Assembly: GCA_022570795.1 (NCBI GenBank) | Contig: JAKUDP010000012.1 | Coordinates: 1,612,001-1,676,000 of the forward strand | DNA from: Sphaerulina vaccinii | Lineage: Eukaryota > Ascomycota > Dothideomycetes > Mycosphaerellales > Mycosphaerellaceae | DNA: 64,000 bases | Reading direction: 5' to 3' | In this document: positions 1-9,562 of the stretch, one piece after another | Layout of the letters: every line of letters begins with the position of its first letter | Numbering within the stretch: the first letter of the stretch is position 1 | Notes under the pieces: model-generated | The model's input: only the letters and a program-made list of their open reading frames with translations | What the model was told of the DNA's origin: nothing | Database searches by the model: none | Translations under genes and position numbers: made by a program

Positions 1-1
1 G

Positions 2-631
2 AGCAAGGACAGCAAGCAGAAGTCGGACAAGGCACCCTCAGCACCTACCAAGTTCAGCCCTGGCAATGCATACGCCACGAGTAAGCTTGCCCTGACAACT
101 TTCGCTCTGGCCTTCCAGAAGCACTTGGCAGTCTACAAGAGACCGGACGGCTCACCAAACAACGCAAAGGTGCTCCTTGCGGATCCCGGATTCTGTAGGA
201 CACCTGGGACGAGAAGGTGGTTGACTCGTGGCTCCTTGTTTGGACTGCTGGTGTACCTCATCACATACCCACTCTGGCTGCTGATTCTCAAGTCGCCCGA
301 CTCAGGCTCACAAAGCTTTCTGTATGCATGCATGGAGGAGAAGTTTGCGCGTGGAACAGGCGGTATCCTGATTAAGGAGGTCAAGGAGAGAGACTACCTT
401 CGTAAGGACGTCGAGGATGAGGATGCGCAGAAGAAGCTATGGCAGTACAGTGAGCAGATGGTACAAGAGGCTGAGAAGCGAGGCGCGGAGCATAGAGCGA
501 AGGTCAAGAGGGAGGAACAGGATGCTAAGGACGAAGAGGAGGCTGTCAAGCAGATGCAAGACTACAAGGAGAAAGTTGGCAAGAAGGACACCAAGACTCC
601 AGGAAGCAGAAGAAGCAAGAAGGCTGCATGA
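2..631 (+). CDS. Short-chain dehydrogenase/reductase, 3' part (5' end outside window)
   Basis: The reading frame is open from the left edge to a TGA at 629-631, giving about 209 residues. A YxxxK active-site pair (Y-A-T-S-K, positions 71-85) is preceded by N and followed by a helix-like ALTTFALAF stretch, as in SDR enzymes where Tyr and Lys are catalytic. Downstream is one hydrophobic segment (about 232-294), then a long Lys/Glu-rich, probably coiled-coil tail. The layout resembles yeast Env9-type lipid-droplet/membrane SDRs, but that subfamily is an inference because the NAD(P)-binding GxxxGxG half is missing. The natural start is upstream of the window. Confidence 0.72.
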   Translation, partial: SKDSKQKSDKAPSAPTKFSPGNAYATSKLALTTFALAFQKHLAVYKRPDGSPNNAKVLLADPGFCRTPGTRRWLTRGSLFGLLVYLITYPLWLLILKSPDSGSQSFLYACMEEKFARGTGGILIKEVKERDYLRKDVEDEDAQKKLWQYSEQMVQEAEKRGAEHRAKVKREEQDAKDEEEAVKQMQDYKEKVGKKDTKTPGSRRSKKAA

Positions 632-897
632 AGTGTCAACTCGGACTGGGACATCACCATATGCGACAGCAGCACCTGGGCCCCATATCCGATATGTTAG
701 CAACATCTGACTATGGAGGGTACTTGGCGGTTCCCGGTCACCATGCTGAACTTACCACTTCCACTCCCACTCCCGCCCCAAGGATAAATTTCTTGCGACC
801 CTACTTGCTTCGCGAGCCTCACAATATTCGCAGCACCACGTCCACTCTACCCTTCCATCAGCAACCAGGCGAACAACCAAAAGCAGCGGTTACCAGA

Positions 898-2019
898 ATG
901 CGCGAGTCCCCGGCTGGAGACACGCTCTCCGTTAATGATCATGCATCCGCGCCGGCATTCCTCACCCTACCAGTGGAGCTCCGTATCAAAATCTAGGAGA
1001 TGCTATTCGACAATGATCACACGATCGTAGGCATGATCTATCAAAACACTTGGGACACTTGGGACACTTGGGATCCGGCAACGCAATCCTTCAACACAAA
1101 GAAGCGTCAGGTCACGCGCGATCCATTGAATCCATGGAGCGATAAATTCATGTTCGCCGAAGCGCCTAACACGGGTCTTCTCCGAGTCAATAAGCAGATC
1201 CATGCTGAGGTTCTCCCTGTCCTGTACTGGACTGGCTTCTCATTCACGCACGAGTACGCGCTCGAGCAGTTCCTGGAGACAATCGGGCCTGGAGCCAAAG
1301 TTTTGGACTATTTACGCCTGTCATCGCGAAGCTCGATCAGATATTCGCTCAGAATTGCTATGCCCGGACTCGCCTTATGTGAGAATCTCCGCCGATTCCA
1401 CATCGGACATCCAAGCATATGCCAAAACCGAGGCGCTACCGCTTCACTGGTCGTACAAAACATAGCGCCACTACTCGATGTCCTGGCAGAGACATTCGTC
1501 ACGAAGAACCTCAGAAGGTCCATTGCGAACGTCATCATCATCGACTGGCCACAGTGTGATTACTGCTATAAAGGTCTCTCCTGCCTGTGTAAGAAAAGGA
1601 GGTGTGGATGTGACTGCGTCGAGGCAAGGCATAGGGCGGAAGCTATGAATAGAGAGATCGGAGAACTGGTCGCGAAGAAGTATGGGGTGGAGTACCGACA
1701 CAATACTAGATGGTGGCAGGATAAGGTGTGGTATACCCACGATGAGTGGCGCGCAGATCAGCAGGAAGAGACTTTCCTCGAGACGCTAGGATCTCTGAGA
1801 ACACTCTTTCAAGATGGCCCGTTCCCATGTTCCTGCAGTTCGCCGATTTGTCGTGGCGAGGCACTCCTCTCCGCCGACAGTCCCAGCGACCAAGGCGTCT
1901 CGATTTCAGACAGACCAGTGAGCCCAGTTGGGCGAGGGATCGGAGAAGAAGATAGCTCTACTGAGAGAGCTTCGAATATCACCAAGTTTGACATGGCAGC
2001 CTTGTGGACGGAGGCGTGA
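898..2019 (+). pseudogene. F-box/2EXR-like protein gene with in-frame stop
   Basis: An ATG at 898 opens a frame that runs 32 codons to a TAG at 994-996 and then continues in the same frame for 340 codons to 2019. The stop sits inside the motif LPVELRIKI-stop-EMLF. In fungal F-box-like proteins this motif is LPxELRxxIYxxLF, so TAG replaces the expected Tyr codon (TAT/TAC). After the stop come the family's LLRVNKQIHAEVLPVLY segment and a Cys-rich patch (about 1558-1620). A 9-bp triplication at 1050-1074 encodes TWDTWDTWD. Either the gene carries a natural nonsense mutation or there is one base-call error. Such proteins usually act as SCF ubiquitin-ligase adaptors. The substrate is unknown. Confidence 0.62.
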
Positions 2020-2166
2020 AATGTCTTGAACCATTCGACAGATAAGTGTCTGGTCTCGAGACGCAATACCTCAGAGTACCATACGCAGCACAGATACTTG
2101 TCTACAACTTCTGCACTATCAGTCGGAGCGTGATACTCTTCCGCAGACCCTTATGATCCTCATCCT

Positions 2167-2848
2167 TCAGCGAACAGCCAAATCTTTGAGTCTCAGCCCA
2201 AGTTCCTCTCCATGATCCTCTGCTTCCATAGCCTCCTCTTCGTCTTCTTCCTCTTCCATCGTATTTTCGCCCACAGCCTTCCAGTACTCCTCCTCATTCG
2301 TAGGCGCTGTCAATCCCCTCCCTTCCCAATGCTCTTTCCAATCCCTCTCCAGTTCTGCTAACATCGCTTCCTGTCATCGCATTAGCACTGCCACTCACAT
2401 TCTGGCAGAGAGCAACAAGCTTACAGTCTCTTGACGCATCTTTATAACAACTTGATCCGCACCGTTCGTGCTTGACAGAAGGAAGACCCCATGCTCGAGA
2501 TGTGTTTTCCGCGACCAGTAGCTCATTGTTGATTTAGAGCCTAGTTGACATGCTTGGACTTGTATGAGTCGGGGACATTCGAAGTCGAATTCTAGTTCGC
2601 GGCAGGCGTTTTGGGCGGATGAGAGTTGGGAGGTTTTGTAGAGGTTAAGGGCCTGTGAGGAGATGTCAGTGGTCTGTCTGGCGAGATGTGTTGAAGAGGT
2701 GTGTAGTCACTTCTTGGTACTTGTTGTAGTAGTGGCGGAAGACATTGCTGTCTGGTGTGGTGGTTGCTGGTGATGATTCGTCATTCTCTGCTGTCCACCA
2801 TGCCTCTATCGCGAGCATCATGCTTTCCTCCGTACCTTCGTCCGACAT
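2167..2848 (-). CDS. Hypothetical protein, 189 aa, two introns
   Basis: I assembled this from three exons: 2848-2711, 2652-2425 and 2370-2167. The introns (2653-2710, 58 bp; 2371-2424, 54 bp) have GT...AG ends, and all exon lengths are multiples of three. The product starts MSDEGTEESMM and is mostly helical, with an Asn-Lys-Tyr-Gln-Glu helix and a tetratricopeptide-like AQNACRELEF segment. It ends in a very acidic tail (EEEEDEEEAMEAEDHGEE) followed by a short basic end. I recognise no family. The frame also extends about 30 codons upstream of the ATG to an AG acceptor near 2953, so an additional 5' exon is possible. Confidence 0.55.
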
Positions 2849-3552
2849 GTTGGAGATGAGGTCGCACGATGCCAGTTCGTGAGTGAGAAGGAGTGATGGA
2901 AAGGCGCTTCGCAGCAAACCAAGCGCGCAACTCGAAGATGGTGGTGTCCGCTAGAACATGCTTCTTGTCACTGTCTCGAATGTATCTGGACAAGCTCCTT
3001 CTATGCGTGTTGTATCTTGTCCACTAAATTTTGCTTTACCGCGAAGTCTCTGCGCTTTGTCCATCTTGGGTTCCTGTGCCATCGCCATCGCCATCACCAC
3101 TCGAGTCGCATTGCCATCATCTTCTCGAACCACTGCCATGCCCCTCGGGTCGTTATAGTTGTGTATCTTCTCCAAACCCCAGTCTGTATTGACCAAGCTC
3201 TTTGATGAAAATAGGACCTGTCAGACGACCGACAGCACCAACCTACGAGAGCCGGCCGAAGCCAGACGCTCAAGCAGGGCGAGATCATTGCCATCCACAG
3301 CAGAAGCTGCGGATACAGTGGCTTCACTCTTTGGCGCCGCGGTTCGACTCATCAGCCAGGTTGGAGTCTGTAGCTCATTTAAGAAATACAGTTGTGAATG
3401 TTTACTATAGAAAAGATTCTATGAAGTAACTGCAGTGTCTGTTAGTATATGAAATGTATGGGGTGGTTTGGGAGTACTTGCGATCACTGAGGAAGGAAGA
3501 GGTTCGAAGGGCTCGAGGAGTTTTATAGACAAAATTCCTTAGCGCCGCTCAG
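2849..3552. other. Intergenic region with interrupted coding-like fragments
   Basis: On the minus strand, 3350-2951 reads as plausible protein (an ATG at about 3353, MSRTAAPK..., then SLVNTDWGLEKIHNYND...) but is broken by an in-frame TGA near 3224. The neighbouring frame also gives a sensible run ending near 3153. No intron of normal length reconciles these. This may be a decayed gene or 5' exons of the downstream minus-strand gene. 3430-3552 shows nothing recognisable. Confidence 0.3.
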
Positions 3553-3695
3553 TAAGCGCAAAAGTGGTGGCGAAACCAGACTTCTTTGCAGGCATCAAGG
3601 CTGCATCTTCGCGTTGTCTGTGCACGTAAGACGCGATACAAGTCAAGCTCACCCTCACGTATCTCGTAAAAGGAACACATCTTCGGCAGAGAAGG
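3553..3695. repeat. Dispersed ~140 bp repeat, copy 1
   Basis: This stretch shares blocks with 7434-7575 in the same order and orientation: TAAGCGCAAAAG, GGCATCAAGGCT, TTGTCTGTGCA, GAGACGCGATACA-like and CTTCGGCAGA. Copy 2 carries about 20 extra bases in the middle. No coding frame is conserved. The copy lies about 110 bp before the start of the next plus-strand frame. Confidence 0.65.
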
Positions 3696-3803
3696 CCGCC
3701 TCATGCACGCACAACTATACACTGATTCAGAGAGATTCGCACACTCTCACCTATCACAACATCCACGCTCGCTTTTCACGTGCAGCTGTCGTTTAGCACC
3801 AAC

Positions 3804-4669
3804 ATGTCGTTCGATAACGTCTTCGCAAACGCCTTCCAAGGTGGCATACCCTCCATCTTGCCACGACAGCCAGATATCGATGCAGCTACCTCCGCGTCGA
3901 CGGCAGATTTTACGTGTTGGGATGAAGGAAAGGGGATGAACGACATCACTCTGCAAGCGATTTTGCCAGTTGGTACAGGTCGTAGGCCTGCAGTCGTATG
4001 CAAGATAGACACGTGCTTCGTGGAACTCCGGGCCACTTCCAGACTCACTTTCTGATAGTCCAGGGTTGCAGCAGGCCTTCGATACGTAAATTGGGCACTC
4101 GTTTACTAGGACTAGTAACTCCGTTCGGCAAGCCGGCTTCAAGACTTCGAAGAGCATCGTCGTTGGTGCCAGTCACAACAACACTTTCGCTCGGCAACAC
4201 AGCACTCCTCGGTGCTTAGCCTGTCTGCTAGTCCAGCCCCAGGCACAGGTGTCGTTCAATCGCGTGAGCACACTGTCACGCCGGCTGTGAGGCAAGCGCT
4301 GCAAGCCAACGCTCCACCACAACGTGAAAGACCAGCTCAACGGCTTGCAAGACAAGCTAGCAACCTTGGACAGCTTACTGGCACACCAGCTCCGAATCCA
4401 GACCAAATTCTGCCTGTTCGCAGTGTGCCACGAGGTGGTATGACTGGTGAACAGCTGGATCAAGGATCTTGTCTCTGAACGGAAGATACCATTGCAGAAG
4501 ATGTATGACCAATTGAACGGCCATTACTAATCGATCGACAACCCATGCCATCATGTTTATTGCATACCTTGGAGACCCGCTACAACGAGCTATGCACAAC
4601 ATCGATGCTGCGAGGCAGTTTCATTGGCAATCTTATCCAGAGGCCTTCATGGTCATGGTCGTGGTCTGA
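3804..4669 (+). pseudogene. Decayed gene of unknown family in several frame-shifted pieces
   Basis: Protein-like reading frames follow one another on the plus strand in different frames. The first, 3804-4055, begins MSFDNVFANAFQGG and reads 83 residues. The second, 4291-4530, has a coiled-coil-like VKDQLNGLQDKLATLDSLL run, an in-frame TGA at 4441-4443, and ends KMYDQLNGHY. The third, 4553-4669, reads MFIAYLGDPLQRAM to a TGA. No set of normal introns joins them. I infer a degenerating gene, but an undetected multi-intron gene is possible. The minus-strand frame at 3747-4157 is less convincing. Confidence 0.35.
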
Positions 4670-4710
4670 TCAGTCATCGGTCGGTATGGTCACCTCGTCG
4701 TCGCCTTTAA

Positions 4711-5012
4711 TCGGTAATTGCTTCGTCAAGGTTGTCAAGCCACGAGGTCTTTGAGTAAAGGCTTCGAAGATTGTCCCTAGTTAGAGTCGCACATGTATAC
4801 CGCTCTACAAAGTCTCATATGCATACGGGGATCGCAGCTACCCATTCCCACCCTGGATGCACCAATAGCACTTTCCAATTCGGATTGGCACAGGCAAGTG
4901 GAGTCCAAAGTGGAGTCCCCCGTATGCATATGAGACTCCGTATGCTATGAAGCATTTTTGTCGGCAACTGCTTCGTCAAGGTTGTCGAGCTACGAGATCT
5001 TTGAGTATAGGC
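4711..5012. repeat. Composite repeat: direct repeats enclosing an inverted repeat
   Basis: A ~52 bp direct repeat (4711-4763 and 4960-5012) shares GCTTCGTCAAGGTTGTC and ATCTTTGAGTA-like blocks at roughly 85-90% identity by eye. Between them is a 22 bp near-perfect inverted repeat (4810-4831 against 4917-4938, core TCTCATATGCATACGGGG). The unit is about 300 bp with no coding frame, and looks like a MITE or solo-element remnant. Confidence 0.6.
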
Positions 5013-5630
5013 TTGGCTTTGCACCTATAGTAGCTCCTTGCATGACCATGGTATAGTCTCGCCAAGGATGACAAGATCTCGCCGGACAAATACGGGTTAT
5101 TGTAATATAAGCTTTAGTACTGTGTTCATGGCTCCTGGGCTGCGGACTTGCCCTTGTAGGTTAGGGCAAAGGCACTGCACATTTGCACTTCGACACGTGC
5201 GCTGTTACAACGCCACAAATGGCTTCAATTGAGTCTCACATGCAGCAGAGTTCAATCATGAGGCACAAGTCGCACCTTTTCCTAGTTTCACACCATGCTT
5301 CGCGCAACCTAAGGTTGTAATCGTTCAGAAGTATCCCGCTAATGTAGCGTTGCAGGCACAGTCCAGGACTCCAAAGCAGCTCTCGGCACCTACAGCGTCT
5401 TCACACATTGGACTTGGACGCACTAGTTGGCTTCTCTCCAAACCAAGGGTTGCGTCTAATAACAACTTCAAGACAAACATATCGGCATGGTTTGCGGTGT
5501 CTGCTGGAGACTAGCATTCAACTTCGATGTGCGAAGACGCTGTATCAAAGATCCTGTATCACCCAGACGCCGTATCGTACTGCTGCAGACATTACTGACT
5601 ACCAGTTCTCCAATTCCAACGCTTGAAAAC
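5013..5630. other. Intergenic, upstream of the phospholipase gene
   Basis: I see no convincing gene here. Short frames lack start context or family motifs. The last ~100 bp is the presumed promoter and leader of the downstream secreted phospholipase gene. Confidence 0.4.
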
Positions 5631-6904
5631 ATGGAGCTCAAGCGCCTTCTTTTGCTCACCTCACTCCAATTGTCGCTCGCACTACAGCAAGAAAATTGTG
5701 GTGTCGTTGGCGTTTCAACAACGCCTCCATACTTCACCTCAACGTCTCCAACCCTCAAACATGCACTGGCCTGTGGAGAAGACTGTGCTTCAGATGGCAA
5801 ATGTCAGAGTTTCGGCGTCGGTCTGGGCATGTGTCTGCACTTTGATTCACCACTGTTGGTCACATCTTTCCATGGCAAGCGAATTGCGGACAATGAAGTT
5901 GATTTGTGCATAGGTCGAGCTGTCGAGGAAATGCAACTTCAGGTCCATGGACGCTATATGACAAGGGCTGTGTCATAAGCCGAGTTGGTCCACCAGATGA
6001 TCACTGCCACATCAATGCAAGCTCAACCGAGAGCCGATTTCAGATCCTGTCCTTTGGCCACGCGCCGCAGACGCCAATTAATGAGATGGGACTTGGATCT
6101 CTTGATAATATGGCGATTCGACTCGACGGAACGATTCGAGGGAATGGCTCAGCAGCTCATTTCGAAAGACCTCCCAAATTCTTCTTCCAAAAGGCAGCCA
6201 TGGCACCTGTGGGCTTATACGACCTTCTCGTAACGGGTCCCGGGCCACAGTATGTTGCGAAGGCGGCGGATGGTGCACTGGTTCTGACGTCCGCATCTAT
6301 CGGATCAACTGCTCAGATTGTAAACGGACGTGAGATAGTGACATCTATCTTCACAATCGACTGCGACGGCCGCATCGGTGTAATGCACAATGGCATTCAC
6401 TACAGTTGGAACATCAGCCCGGACGACGGCAGTATAGCATTCTCTCCTGGAGCACACTCTATGGACAGCACTACAATCGCACTGGATCTCGACAAGGTTG
6501 GGATCTCCATGGAGGACCATCTTGAGCTTCGAAGCCTCGACAAGAGGTCGGACACCCTCAGATGCCCTAACGGCCAACACGCAGTAGACAAGCCAGGGAT
6601 AGGCCCTCCTACTGCCAACGGCTGTGGTTCAGTAGCGACTCACAAGTATATTCCTGAGCTCGGCTTCCACAACTGCTGCAACGCTCACGACATTTGCTAC
6701 GACACTTGTGCCGAACAGTCGTGCGATCACTGCAATGACGCTTTTCTCACTTGCATGAAAAATGTATGCAAGAACTTAATTCCTTTTAAAGGAATTCCTT
6801 GCTTTGCTGCTGCATTTGCATACCACGCGGCTGTTCAGGGTAAATTCGGGTGTCCATACTTTGCAAAATATGGCAGGAACCGATGCGACTGTGTTCGGAA
6901 CTAA
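5631..6904 (+). CDS. Secreted phospholipase A2-like protein (group XII-like Cys/His motif)
   Basis: The ATG at 5631 starts a signal peptide (MELKRLLLLTSLQLSLALQ) and a Cys-rich N-terminal segment. The reading frame then changes between about 5855 and 5930. The C-terminal part, to TAA at 6904, carries NGCG followed by FHNCCNAHDICYDTC, the Cys-Cys-x2-His-Asp-x-Cys active-site motif of secreted PLA2, plus ten or more further cysteines. The middle is a lectin- or PAN-like Gly-rich region. Two explanations fit the frame change: a 59-bp intron at 5855-5913 (GTTGGT...TAG), or a 1-base frameshift, since the first frame reads smoothly on to about 5915. The expected product hydrolyses the sn-2 acyl bond of phospholipids outside the cell. 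Confidence 0.68.
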
Positions 6905-6918
6905 TAACATGGGATAGT

Positions 6919-7211
6919 CTAGTGCTGGTATGATTTTGGAATTTCACAGGCGTATGTATTCCGTGTATAGATGGGTACTTGCTGTGCGGCCGCTTCCAAC
7001 ATCTCCTTCTGTCGGCAATCCACGACATGGGATATGTAACAAGGGTATTACTTACTGTACCTGACTCTTCGCCCGCTGACTTATAATATCGAAGTTGTTG
7101 ACAGCCTGGAGACCACAACATCCAGCCGCGAGCAGCAGCTAAACCCGCGCAAATCGTCCAAGGTGACTGATACGAGCCATTCGGCATAAGGGTAGGTACT
7201 GTGACACCCAT
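6919..7211 (-). CDS. Possible small protein, 81 aa, one intron
   Basis: The ATG at 7211 opens 52 codons to a canonical GTAAGT donor. A 47 bp intron (7009-7055, ending GACAG) leads to 30 further in-frame codons ending in TAG at 6919. The stop lies 15 bp from the stop of the convergent phospholipase gene. The product (MGVTVPTLMPNGSY...) has no recognisable domain. Canonical splice sites with an open second exon are the only support, so this may be the 3' end of a longer gene or chance. Confidence 0.3.
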
Positions 7212-7433
7212 ACGTTAGAAAAGAAGAGAAACAATCTTGTGTGAGACCGTTCGGCGGGAGACGACGGTGTGACAGCTGCTAACTCATCACATAGAAGCTG
7301 AATGCGCTTGCCTGAAAACGGATCAGCCTGGCACTGCGAATCGATGTTCAGGAAAAATGAAGTGGAGTGTGAAGTCTGACGCCGCGTCTTGTCATTGCGC
7401 ACAGACGGATCGATCTCTCGCGCACCTCAAGTA

Positions 7434-7575
7434 CTGTAAGCGCAAAAGAGGTGGCACGACCACACTTCTTCGCAGGCATCAAGGCTCCATCTCTGCTTTG
7501 TCTGTGCATCACCGAGCAAACACCGTGACGTGAGACGCGATACAGGTCATTTTACGACTTCGGCAGAACTGCGAG
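7434..7575. repeat. Dispersed ~140 bp repeat, copy 2
   Basis: This is the partner of 3553-3695, with the same block order (TAAGCGCAAAAG, CTTCGCAGGCATCAAGGCT, TTTGTCTGTGCA, GAGACGCGATACAGG, CTTCGGCAGA). It lies about 220 bp before the ATG of the 2EXR gene. A weaker resemblance (GACTTTCTTGGCAGGCAT) is visible near 14478-14495. Confidence 0.65.
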
Positions 7576-7797
7576 GAGCTCGATAGAGATGTGTGTACCA
7601 CCATCTGACACGCAAGGGACGCCTGTTCTGGACTCGATTGCATCTACAAGACCTCGATGATGGGCCAGCATATCCACCTTTCGTGAAACGCGTAAACTGT
7701 CATTGAAACATATATCAAGATCTTAGGCCCTGGACAATCTGGTATATATCCTGCTACTTCTAACAGCTCCTCATACCATTTCCATCTCTGCCGAGCC

Positions 7798-8151
7798 ATG
7801 GCCACCTTCACATCTCTCCCAGCCGAGCTGCGAATCGCCATCTGGCAATTCAGCGTACCAGAGCCAAGAAATCTCGTACTATCATGGAATGGCAAAGAAT
7901 TCAAGTCGAATGGCACGCCTCCGAACATCCTCCATGTCTGCCACGAGGCACGAGAAGAGACCGCCATGTCGTACAGCCTGACATTCGGCTCACCAGATTC
8001 TCCACCCAAGATCTGGTTCGACTTCGCTCGAGATGTCCTCTACATCACCGATGAGTCTCTCGAGCATATGCCTGTTGAGACTCTGCAACGAGTGCAGAAA
8101 CTGAAGCACTTCCGATATACTGGCGCCATGGCTATCAAATGTTCGTCCTGA
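7798..8151 (+). CDS. 2EXR domain protein, short (117 aa)
   Basis: The product begins MATFTSLPAELRIAIWQF, followed by PRNLVLSW and PPNILHVCHEAREE. These are the opening elements of the fungal 2EXR domain (F-x-x-LPxELRxxIW ... PPxLLHVCxEAR). The start is the first ATG in frame, with GCC ATG GCC context. At 117 residues it is shorter than most 2EXR proteins (usually 200 or more), so it may be a truncated paralogue or lack an unseen 3' exon. The biochemical role of the family is unknown. Confidence 0.7.
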   Translation: MATFTSLPAELRIAIWQFSVPEPRNLVLSWNGKEFKSNGTPPNILHVCHEAREETAMSYSLTFGSPDSPPKIWFDFARDVLYITDESLEHMPVETLQRVQKLKHFRYTGAMAIKCSS

Positions 8152-8617
8152 GGTGTTCTTTTCTATACTGGGTACAAATGCTCATCGTTCATCATCTTAC
8201 CTAGGCCATCTAGGTGTCAGGAGTATGTGCCAGGAGTATGTGCTGATATGTCTTTCCTCCTAGTGGACTGGGTCTTGATCTGGAAGAACCTGAGAGGTCT
8301 TGCAAAGTGGGCTTATAATATCACCTTGGCATGTTGCGATTCTTAGTTTTGACTTTGTATGAACCATGGATGAGTGTGGCCCACGCGAGAGTCGCTCACC
8401 AGAGACTTGTTGAAAGTATGAAATATGAGGACAGCATTTTGAGTCACCGCTAAAAGGCTGCTCTATATGTGAAAGCGTGTGATCCTACTACCCAGAGCAG
8501 ATTCATCTACCACTTCTCACCAGACTTTCGAATACCAAGCTAGTTCGAACGATCACAGTATAACCACGATCAAGACCACACATTCCAGAGATACGCTACA
8601 CGATATCATACGACAAT
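8152..8617. other. Intergenic
   Basis: No gene is seen. A 13-bp tandem duplication (CAGGAGTATGTGC twice) occurs at about 8218-8243. The 3' half is the presumed promoter of the next gene. Confidence 0.4.
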
Positions 8618-9562
8618 ATGGCAAATTCAAGCTGTACCTGCGATTGCGACTACGCACAAGAGATACAAGACCTGAAGAACAAGCTGAATGCTGCAGAGAA
8701 GCAGATATCTCTGCTCACTTGGAATGACCAAGCCGTCCAAGCTCCTGCCCTCTCGGATGTCTCTGATAACCAGGATACTGAGAGCGAAGATGAGGCGCTC
8801 ACGGAAATGTGGAGCTCAGTGGAGAGCCAGACGACGTGGTCGGATGGCACATTGGAAAGCTCTGTCGATAGCGCGAAGAACCTTGTCGACAGTGAGGAAG
8901 TCACTGAGTACAAGACGTTCTTCAGCAAGCCATCCTCACACTGCCGCATCGACACCAACGAAGCTTCCGGTCTTCTCGACCGGGCTATGCAGTCAGCTAG
9001 CCGCACAATGTACCAAGCCATGAAAGATGCCGATCCAGAGGCATGCTTCAGGCTTAGATGGGACACTCCTGCGGCTGTCTCATGGGGCCGAGACGAGATG
9101 AAAGCCGCTTTTAACGAATACGGATTATGGCGACTGTTGGGAGGAGACCGAACATCGATGAAGGCTATGAATCTTATAGACAAAGTGTTCGACGCTCGAA
9201 ACTCGTGGGCGCACCCAAATAACCCGCGCACGACAAGGAACATGTACACTTGGCTCTCTTCTGTTCAGAATCTAGCGAGCAAACTAGGAAATGAGACTGA
9301 GGTGGAATACATCCGCCTATTGAAGGACGTGATGGCCGAAGCAGCTCAACATACCTATGAAGAGCTTATGAGGTTGCTGACTGAAGCAGACAAGCCTGAT
9401 CAGCGGGAATGTTCGATAACGGTCTTGCGTACAGTGGAGGACTTCTGCGGTGTCACTGTCTACCACGGTATGCAGCCGACTGTTCAGCGAATCTCCCTCT
9501 TGCTAGGCAGATTGGAGCTTCAGGCTAAACCGTCAGATGACAAGTTCGAACTCTCTTGGTAG
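8618..9562 (+). CDS. Hypothetical 314-aa protein with HEPN-like Rx4H motif
   Basis: A single uninterrupted frame starts at an ATG preceded by CAAT (8618). The N terminus has a short C-x-C-x-C cluster (SSCTCDCDY) and a coiled coil (EIQDLKNKLNAAEKQISLL), then an acidic linker. Residues about 130-280 are helical and include a conserved-looking DARNSWAHP, an R-x4-H motif of the type found in HEPN ribonuclease/scaffold domains such as Swt1-like proteins. That assignment is inference from the motif and helical context. No other family is recognised. An alternative frame on the opposite strand across 8650-9249 is a shadow. Confidence 0.6.
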   Translation: MANSSCTCDCDYAQEIQDLKNKLNAAEKQISLLTWNDQAVQAPALSDVSDNQDTESEDEALTEMWSSVESQTTWSDGTLESSVDSAKNLVDSEEVTEYKTFFSKPSSHCRIDTNEASGLLDRAMQSASRTMYQAMKDADPEACFRLRWDTPAAVSWGRDEMKAAFNEYGLWRLLGGDRTSMKAMNLIDKVFDARNSWAHPNNPRTTRNMYTWLSSVQNLASKLGNETEVEYIRLLKDVMAEAAQHTYEELMRLLTEADKPDQRECSITVLRTVEDFCGVTVYHGMQPTVQRISLLLGRLELQAKPSDDKFELSW

